A program made the position numbers and the translations under genes. The notes beneath the pieces were generated by a model that did not search any database, had not been told where the DNA came from, and saw only the letters and a list, made by a program, of their open reading frames with translations. From assembly GCA_002706885.1 (NCBI GenBank), contig PAKY01000011.1, forward strand, positions 1 through 64,000: DNA of 64,000 bases, written 5' to 3'. The first letter of the stretch is position 1. Each line of letters begins with the position of its first letter. This stretch comes from Phycisphaerae bacterium. GTDB lineage: Bacteria > Planctomycetota > Phycisphaerae > Phycisphaerales > UBA1924. Positions 58,433 to 64,000 of this stretch are shown here, in pieces.

Positions 58433-60032
58433 GGGCGGAGGGTATGTCGCCCGAGGCGCCGAGCAGCGGTACCGTTCGCTCGTGGGACAACCGCGCCGAC
58501 ATCGCCCCGGTCTCTTCGGCCGAGGGCTGCCTCTCCCCGCATGGCTCGCGGGGCTGCCGATCCGGCGCAAGCTGATGGTGCTCCACACGTGCTTCTCGCT
58601 CGTGCTCACCGGAATGCTCTATCTGGCCCTTCGAGCGCCCATCGACAACCTGGTGCGCCGGGCCGAAGTCGACACCGCCGACGCGATCCTCGACCTTTTC
58701 GCCGACGGCGCGGTCGCCGAGTCGGATGACGATCGCCTCCGAGCGGGAACCGCGGCTGAGCTCGGACTGACGGCGACCGCGGTGGACACCCTTGAGAATG
58801 TCGGTCGGCACGTCACCGTCGACCACGACGCCGAGGGCACGGTCCGCGCCACCCGCCTCGAAGATGGTCGCTACGCGATGGTCAGCGTCGAATCCCCCGG
58901 CGTGCGGTCGGGCGTCCGCCAAATCTATCTCCTGCTAATCGCGGCCCTCATCGCCATCTACGCGCTGATCGTGCTCGTTCTTGAGGTTCTCGTGCTCCCG
59001 AGGCACGTCTACGGCCCGATCGGCACGATGCTCGACGCCGACGACGCCGCCCTCCGCCGGGACTACCGGGACGAACTGATCCCCGAGCGCATGATTCCCA
59101 AAGACGAGCTCGGATCGATCATGCGGTCCCGAAACGAGACAATCGAGGCGCTCCGACGCGAGGAGCGGGCGCTCGAGCAGGCGCTGCAGCGCCTCGAAGA
59201 GGTCGCGACAGACCTGAAACGTAAGAACCACCTGCTCGAGAACGCACGGCGGAACCTCGAAGGCGCCGATCGCCTCGCGAGCCTCGGCATGATGTCGGCG
59301 GGCATCGCTCACGAGCTCAACACGCCGCTCGCCGTGGTCAAAGGCCTCGTCGACAAGCTCGCCGATTCGACGAGCCGCTCGCTCCCCCCGAGCGAGGCGC
59401 AACTCCTTCGCCGCGTGGTGGGGCGGCTTGAACGTTTGGGCGACAGCCTGCTCGACTACGCGCGCGCTCGATCGACCCAGCGCCGATCGGCGGTCCTCCG
59501 CGATGTGGTTGAGGAGTCGCTGACGCTCGTTCGCATCGATCGCCACGCCGAGGGTGTCGAGATCGAGAACGAGGTCGCGAGCGACATCGAGCTCTCCTGC
59601 GACGCCGACCGGATGATCCAGGTCTTCGTCAATCTCGTGCGGAACGCCGTGAACGCGATGGTCGAGAACGGTCTGTCGGGGCGAGTCGTTGTTCGTGCCT
59701 CCAGAGAGTCCCGTGGCGGCGACGCGTGGATCGGTGTACGGGTGATCGATGACGGCCCGGGCATCGATCCCGCGGTCCTTCCGAACCTTTTCGAGCCGTT
59801 CGTCACGGGTCGGCTCGACGCGAACGGAACCGGGCTCGGCCTCGCCGTCGCCGAGGGCATCGTCCGGGAACACGCGGGCACGCTGATCGCGCGCAACAGG
59901 CCGGAGGGCGGGGCGGAGTTCGAGGTGCTTCTGCCGATGGACACGCCGCTGATGGGGACATCACCCGAATCCGGCTCGGCTGAAGCCGCGGATGGCGGTA
60001 ACATGCCTCGCACAACGGACGGTGAGGCCTGA
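58431..60032 (+). CDS. Sensor histidine kinase
   Basis: A 533-residue membrane kinase. A helix near residue 48-67 (LMVLHTCFSLVLTGMLYLAL) and another at about 163-185 bracket a periplasmic domain. A HAMP-like segment and coiled coil follow, then HisKA (MMSAGIAHELNTPLAVVKGL, phospho-His) and HATPase (NLVRNAVNAMVENG; DDGPGIDPAVLPNLFEPF; GTGLGLAVAEGIV). The ATG at 58431 has GGAGGG five bases upstream; a GTG at 58482 without an SD is the alternative. It shares its terminal A with the response regulator ATG (TGATG). Confidence 0.92.
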   Translation: MGGGYVARGAEQRYRSLVGQPRRHRPGLFGRGLPLPAWLAGLPIRRKLMVLHTCFSLVLTGMLYLALRAPIDNLVRRAEVDTADAILDLFADGAVAESDDDRLRAGTAAELGLTATAVDTLENVGRHVTVDHDAEGTVRATRLEDGRYAMVSVESPGVRSGVRQIYLLLIAALIAIYALIVLVLEVLVLPRHVYGPIGTMLDADDAALRRDYRDELIPERMIPKDELGSIMRSRNETIEALRREERALEQALQRLEEVATDLKRKNHLLENARRNLEGADRLASLGMMSAGIAHELNTPLAVVKGLVDKLADSTSRSLPPSEAQLLRRVVGRLERLGDSLLDYARARSTQRRSAVLRDVVEESLTLVRIDRHAEGVEIENEVASDIELSCDADRMIQVFVNLVRNAVNAMVENGLSGRVVVRASRESRGGDAWIGVRVIDDGPGIDPAVLPNLFEPFVTGRLDANGTGLGLAVAEGIVREHAGTLIARNRPEGGAEFEVLLPMDTPLMGTSPESGSAEAADGGNMPRTTDGEA

Positions 60033-60658
60033 TGCGCGTGACGGAAGCCACAGACACGATCCCGCTCTCGATCCTCGCGATCGACGACGATCCCGACTTT
60101 CGCGAGTACCTACAGGGCGTCCTGGAGGGCGAGGGACACTTGGTGCGCGTCGTCGCCAAGCCCGACGCGTTCTTCGACGCCTGCGAGCAGCGGCTTCCCG
60201 ACCTCGCGATCCTCGACATGAAGATGGGGCCGCACTCTGGCGCCGAGGTGCTCGCAGAAGTCCGCCAGCGATGGCCGAAGCTCTGCGTCGTGGTGCTCAC
60301 GGGCTATCCCACGATGGATTCGATGCGTGAGACCTTCCGTCAGGACGTGTTCGACTACATCGCCAAGCCCTTCGAACTCGCGCAGCTCCGCAAGGTCCTC
60401 TCGGAGGCCGCGGACGCGTTCAACCTCGGCCAACGATCCCCGGAACGGCTCCGGCTCGAACTCGGTCGCCAGATCCGCCTCGCCCGGACCGAGCGCGGGT
60501 GGACCCTCAAGGAACTGAGCGACGCGGCCGGCTTCAGCGTGAGCCAGCTCAGTTCGATCGAGCGCGGCGCCCACCTGCCGAGCCTCGATTCGTTCCTGGC
60601 GATCGCCGCGGCCCTCGATCGCCGCCCGAGCGAGGTGCTCGCGGCGGCGGGGTTCTGA
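60032..60658 (+). CDS. Response regulator with XRE-type HTH output
   Basis: A 208-residue protein. Residues about 12-130 form a receiver: IDDDPDFREYL (acidic pair), LAILDMKM (phospho-Asp), VVLTGYP (Thr) and IAKPFEL (Lys). Residues about 148-205 form a lambda-repressor/XRE helix-turn-helix (IRLARTERGWTLKELSDAAGFSVSQLSSIERG). XRE outputs are rare for response regulators, which more often carry OmpR, NarL or Fis types. The one-base overlap with the kinase gene indicates a coupled pair. Confidence 0.92.
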   Translation: MRVTEATDTIPLSILAIDDDPDFREYLQGVLEGEGHLVRVVAKPDAFFDACEQRLPDLAILDMKMGPHSGAEVLAEVRQRWPKLCVVVLTGYPTMDSMRETFRQDVFDYIAKPFELAQLRKVLSEAADAFNLGQRSPERLRLELGRQIRLARTERGWTLKELSDAAGFSVSQLSSIERGAHLPSLDSFLAIAAALDRRPSEVLAAAGF

Positions 60659-60688
60659 AGCGGGCCGAGGGGCCGTAGCATCCGGGCC

Positions 60689-61906
60689 ATGGACGGCGAC
60701 GCGCCCATCATCCTGATCACGGGTTTCGAGCCGAGCGGCGACGACCATGCGGCGAGCGTGGTGTCGGTGCTCAAGGCCCGCTACCCGGACGTCCGGATCG
60801 TCGGGTGGTGCGGCCCCCGAACGCGGGACGCGGGCGCGGAGCCCGTCGCGCTCACGGGGGCAAACGCGGTGATGGGCCTCCCGGGCCTGGCGAAGATCCG
60901 CGAACACCAGCGCATCAACCGCGACATCGAGGCGTGGCTCGATGCACATCGCGGCAAGGTCATCGCCCACGTTCCGGTGGACTCACCGGCCGCGAACTTC
61001 CCGATCTGCGCGATGGCGAAGAAGCGCGGCGTTCCGGTTGTGCACCTTGTCGCGCCGCAGATCTGGGCGTGGGGGAGCTGGCGGATCGGCAAGCTCCGCC
61101 GCCTGACCAGCTTCGTCTGCTGCGTTCTTCCATTTGAGGAGCAGTTCTTCCGCGAACGCGGCGTCCCCGCGAAGTTCGTCGGGCACCCGCTCTTCGACGA
61201 GCCGATGGACGACGCCGCGATGGACGCGCAGATCGAAGCCTGGCCCGAGGCGTGGCGGACGGGTTCGCCGAAGATCGCGATCATGCCGGGCTCGAGGCCA
61301 GCGGAGATTGAACGCAACTTCCCGCTCCTGCTCAGCGCCTATCGCAAGCTCGAGGCCGAGTACGGTTCGATCCGAGGCGTGATCGCGGCGACCAGCGGCG
61401 GTGTCGCCACGCGACTCCGCGAGATCGCCGAGTCCCCGGGCGTCGGTGGGCGTGGCTGGCCCGCTTCGCTTCGAATCGAGACCCAAAAGACGGACGCGGT
61501 CGCGCGGTGGAGCGACGTCGCGTTGGTCGTTTCCGGTACGGTGACCCTACAGGTTTCCCGCCACCTCAAGCCGATGGTGATCGTCTACAAGTCGAGCCGA
61601 CTGCTCTACGAGCTGCTGGGCCGATGGCTCGTCCGGACGCCGTTCTTCAGCCTTCCGAACCTCATCGTCGGTCGCGAGGTCGTTCCGGAACTGATCCCGC
61701 ACTTTGGAGGCGATCAGCCGATCCTGGACCGCGCCATTGAACTGATCGAGCGTCCGGAGGTCGCCAGGCGCCAGGTCGATGGGCTCGGTGAGGTTGTCGG
61801 CGCCTTCAGCGGTTCGCGCGCCGCGGAGGGCGCGGCGGACGCGATCGCTCGGGTCGCGGGGCTGAAGGCCGAGGCGCCGGTCGAAGAGGCCGTGTTGCAA
61901 AGCTGA
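60689..61906 (+). CDS. lpxB: Lipid-A-disaccharide synthase
   Basis: A 405-residue glycosyltransferase of the LpxB type: ILITGFEPSGDDHAAS at the N-terminus (GExSGD form changed to FEPSGD), VAPQIWAWGSWRIGKLRR, LPFEEQFFRERGVPAKFVGHPL, and MPGSRPAEIERNFPLLL. It joins two acylated glucosamine units in lipid A synthesis, so an outer-membrane lipid A is likely. No other lpx gene is in the window. It follows the two-component pair by 30 bp. Confidence 0.9.
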   Translation: MDGDAPIILITGFEPSGDDHAASVVSVLKARYPDVRIVGWCGPRTRDAGAEPVALTGANAVMGLPGLAKIREHQRINRDIEAWLDAHRGKVIAHVPVDSPAANFPICAMAKKRGVPVVHLVAPQIWAWGSWRIGKLRRLTSFVCCVLPFEEQFFRERGVPAKFVGHPLFDEPMDDAAMDAQIEAWPEAWRTGSPKIAIMPGSRPAEIERNFPLLLSAYRKLEAEYGSIRGVIAATSGGVATRLREIAESPGVGGRGWPASLRIETQKTDAVARWSDVALVVSGTVTLQVSRHLKPMVIVYKSSRLLYELLGRWLVRTPFFSLPNLIVGREVVPELIPHFGGDQPILDRAIELIERPEVARRQVDGLGEVVGAFSGSRAAEGAADAIARVAGLKAEAPVEEAVLQS

Positions 61907-61979
61907 GCGAGAGTCGCCATGATCGACGGATGCGAGCCCCCTCGTGGGCGTCGCGTTCGGTCGATTACGGGGACGATCC

Positions 61980-63923
61980 ATGGAAACAGTCAACGCCTTC
62001 ATCGAGGCGCTCAACAGCGTCCTGTTCCACGACTACGTGGTCTATGCGCTCCTGGTAACGGGCGTGCTCTTCACGATCTGGACGATCTTCGGGCAGTATC
62101 GAGCGTTGACGCACGGCGTTCAGGTCGTGCGCGGCAAGTACGACGACTCGAACGACCCGGGCGCCATCAACCACTTCCAGGCGCTTTCGGCGGCTCTCTC
62201 GGCGACCGTCGGTCTCGGAAACATCGGTGGTGTAGCGGTCGCGGTGACCATCGGCGGCCCGGGCGCCGTCATGTGGATGTGGGTGATCGGCTTCATCGGC
62301 ATGGCGTTGAAGATGACCGAGGTCACGCAGTCGATGCTCTATCGGAACACCGACGACCCGGAGAACCCGCACGGCGGGCCGATGTTCGTCGTGAAGAGGA
62401 TCATGACCGATGAGGCGGGGCCGAAGCTCGGCCTGATCGCGGGCATCGTCTTCGGCGCCGCGGTGCTGGGTCTCTCGGTGATCAGCGGGAACACGATCGC
62501 CATGGGCGTCGGCGCGGTCGTCGCGCTGATCATGATCGGTCTGGGTGTCGCGAACCGAGGCGCCCTCGGCAGCCTGATCGGCGGCATCTTCTGCGTGACG
62601 CTCGTGCTGTCGGCGATCACCGGCGGCAACATGTTCCAATCGTTCAACGTCGCCGAGGTGACCCACCAGTACATCCCCGACGTTCCAAAGCCCGCCATCG
62701 GCGTGTTCCTCGCGATCGTGGTCGCGCTGGTCATCATCGGCGGTATCAAGCGCATCGGCGCGGTGGCCGGTCGCGTCGTCCCGATCATGTGTGCGCTCTA
62801 CATGGCCGCTGGACTCGTCGTGCTCGCGCTCAACGCCGACAAGATTCCGGAGATGATCGGCCTGATCTTCAAGCACGGACTCCCGAGCTTTATGGGTGGA
62901 TCGGACGCGGAAGCCGGCGGGGCGTTCCTCGGCGGAACGTTCGGCGTCGCGGCGACCTGGGGCATCAAGCGGGCCCTGTTCAGCTCGGAAGCGGGCCAGG
63001 GATCGAGCCCGATCGCTCACTCGGCGGCCAAGACCGACGAGCCAGTCCGCGAGGGCGTGGTCGCGGGGCTTGAGCCGTTCATCGACACGATCGTCGTTTG
63101 CACCATCACCGCGCTGGTGATCCTTTCGACCGGTGCCTGGAACCGCGAGTCGGCGGCGGTGTACGCGGCGGACGCAGAGATCTCATGGACGGAGCGCGCC
63201 GACGAGGGCGAAGTGTTGTGGCGTCTCCAGACCCCGGCGCTTCCCGGCATGAAGGACCTCGAGAAGCGGATCCGCCAGATCTCCCCGACCGAGTTGGGCT
63301 GGTCCGAGGGCGAGTCGAACATCTTCATGATCGCCAACGCCGAGCCGGTCGCCGGCGACGGTCTCTCACGGGTCCAAGTCAACGGTACCGTCACGCAGGA
63401 GGCCGATGGAAGGTACCTCGTTCAGTGGGAGCCATTCGCGAGCGCCACGCGCCCGGAACTGGTCACGCGCGGCGTGTACGTGAACTACATCGGCGCCGGT
63501 CTGACCGCCCACGCCTTCGACCGCGCGGTGCCCGGTCTTGGAAAGTGGCTCATCATCCTCGCGTCTTGGCTCTTCGCGGTATCAACGATGATCTCGTGGA
63601 GCTACTACGGCGAGCAGGGGGTGTACTTCCTGTTCGGAAAGAGCGCCCCGGCGTTCGTTCTTCCGTACAAGCTGCTCTACTGCTTCCTGATCTTCGTGTC
63701 CACCCTCCCGTTCATCAAGACGGAGAAGGACCTCGACATGTGGACGACGCTCGGTCTCGGAGCGATGCTCGTCGCCAACATCCCGATCATGCTCGTCTTC
63801 GGGTTCAAGGCCATGCAGGCGTACCACAACTACATGGGGCGCCTCTCACGCGGTGAACTCGCGTCCGGCGAGCACGCCGCTCCGCCCGTCACCGACGTGG
63901 TCGAAGGCAAGGACGTCGAGTAA
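61980..63923 (+). CDS. Sodium:alanine symporter (AGCS family) with extra soluble domain
   Basis: A 647-residue membrane protein of the AGCS family: GLGNIGGVAVAVTIGGPGAVMWMWVIGFIGMALK, GGPMFVVKRIM, GIKRALFSSEAGQGSSPIAHSAAKT and WSYYGEQG are conserved. It brings in alanine or glycine with Na+. Residues about 386-505 form a soluble insertion between two helices (from WNRESAAVYAADAEISW to ASATRPELVTRGVYV), which normal AGCS proteins (about 480 residues) lack. GGGGA lies upstream of the ATG at 61980. Confidence 0.93.
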   Translation: METVNAFIEALNSVLFHDYVVYALLVTGVLFTIWTIFGQYRALTHGVQVVRGKYDDSNDPGAINHFQALSAALSATVGLGNIGGVAVAVTIGGPGAVMWMWVIGFIGMALKMTEVTQSMLYRNTDDPENPHGGPMFVVKRIMTDEAGPKLGLIAGIVFGAAVLGLSVISGNTIAMGVGAVVALIMIGLGVANRGALGSLIGGIFCVTLVLSAITGGNMFQSFNVAEVTHQYIPDVPKPAIGVFLAIVVALVIIGGIKRIGAVAGRVVPIMCALYMAAGLVVLALNADKIPEMIGLIFKHGLPSFMGGSDAEAGGAFLGGTFGVAATWGIKRALFSSEAGQGSSPIAHSAAKTDEPVREGVVAGLEPFIDTIVVCTITALVILSTGAWNRESAAVYAADAEISWTERADEGEVLWRLQTPALPGMKDLEKRIRQISPTELGWSEGESNIFMIANAEPVAGDGLSRVQVNGTVTQEADGRYLVQWEPFASATRPELVTRGVYVNYIGAGLTAHAFDRAVPGLGKWLIILASWLFAVSTMISWSYYGEQGVYFLFGKSAPAFVLPYKLLYCFLIFVSTLPFIKTEKDLDMWTTLGLGAMLVANIPIMLVFGFKAMQAYHNYMGRLSRGELASGEHAAPPVTDVVEGKDVE

Positions 63924-63927
63924 CGAC

Positions 63928-64000
63928 TCAGTTCGATGAGGTGGGCGACGGCTGCGCGTCGATGACCGACGCGATCTTCCCAATCGTCTCCTGCGCGTCG
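63928..64000 (-). CDS. 3' end of a minus-strand gene (partial)
   Basis: On the minus strand the window edge opens a frame encoding DAQETIGKIASVIDAQPSP and ending at TGA (63928-63930), 4 bp from the stop of the symporter gene. The short spacing and amphipathic coding pattern suggest the C-terminus of a convergent gene that starts outside the window. Too little is present to name a family. Confidence 0.45.
   Translation of the reverse strand, partial: DAQETIGKIASVIDAQPSPTSSN

Noticed and set aside
1-64000. Mobile elements such as insertion sequences, integrases or prophage
   Set aside because: No transposase, integrase or phage structural motif was found in any frame; the odd repeats are short and non-coding in origin.

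Overview
The window is a gene-dense, GC-rich bacterial chromosome segment, most likely from a Phycisphaerales-type planctomycete. This is inferred from several traits: exported proteins ending in a VPAPAG...RRRR sorting tail or a duplicated ADLAAPFG...FL..FG C-terminal module, a protein carrying the planctomycete LLLPAVQ motif, a DksA/TraR-like gene coupled to lspA, lipid A synthesis (lpxB) implying an outer membrane, and many sequences of planctomycete character. No intact insertion sequence, prophage, CRISPR array or rRNA operon was seen. Three tRNA genes are present: Leu-CAG, Arg-ACG and Glu-CTC.

Layout. 1-7.9 kb: small exported proteins, a HIT protein and lipoprotein pair, an acyl-CoA carboxylase carboxyltransferase with a palindromic repeat inside its reading frame, a DUF2207 membrane protein and an S10 carboxypeptidase. 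8-9.6 kb: recA and tRNA-Leu. 9.7-12.6 kb: a 929-residue coiled-coil lipoprotein of unknown function. 12.8-18 kb: an RNase HII-like protein, ribD, a YgfZ-type protein, an M42 peptidase and an HTH-receiver fusion. 18.2-24.6 kb: a promoter-led cluster encoding a HEAT-like exported protein, a pilin-like protein, a small membrane protein, a secretin and a TPR lipoprotein. It looks like an outer-membrane secretion or surface-structure locus with no ATPase or platform gene beside it. 24.5-30 kb: recJ, a PduO-type adenosyltransferase, a PP2C/SpoIIE phosphatase, a MazG-like protein, then rpsL-rpsG. 30-37 kb: exported proteins, an EEP-family protein, a ThiF/MoeB protein with a second in-frame hairpin insert, a DinB-like protein, an MBL-fold hydrolase and a cupin.

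37-43.3 kb: an H1-tailed DksA/TraR protein translationally coupled to lspA, then accA, proC and an ABC-2 exporter whose three genes overlap. 44-48 kb: a UbiD-family decarboxylase, tRNA-Arg, rpsT, a CPBP protease and tRNA-Glu. 48-52 kb: an overlapping run of a GntR/LacI-type regulator, an MTA/SAH-type nucleosidase and a CPA1 antiporter. 51.8-55.8 kb: nadK, dxs and an ispA-type synthase on the minus strand (isoprenoid precursors). 55.9-64 kb: a TolQ/MotA-like protein, a PTS IIA protein, rsmB, a histidine kinase and response regulator pair with XRE output, lpxB, a sodium:alanine symporter with an extra soluble domain, and the 3' end of one more gene.

Gene packing is extreme. At least six convergent pairs overlap at their 3' ends by 4-71 bp, one divergent pair may start on a shared CATG, and many co-directional pairs use ATGA, GTGA, TTGA or TGATG overlaps. 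The most unusual DNA-level signal is a set of palindromic elements built from 7-8 bp tandem words. Two lie in frame inside conserved enzymes and two lie in 3' intergenic gaps.
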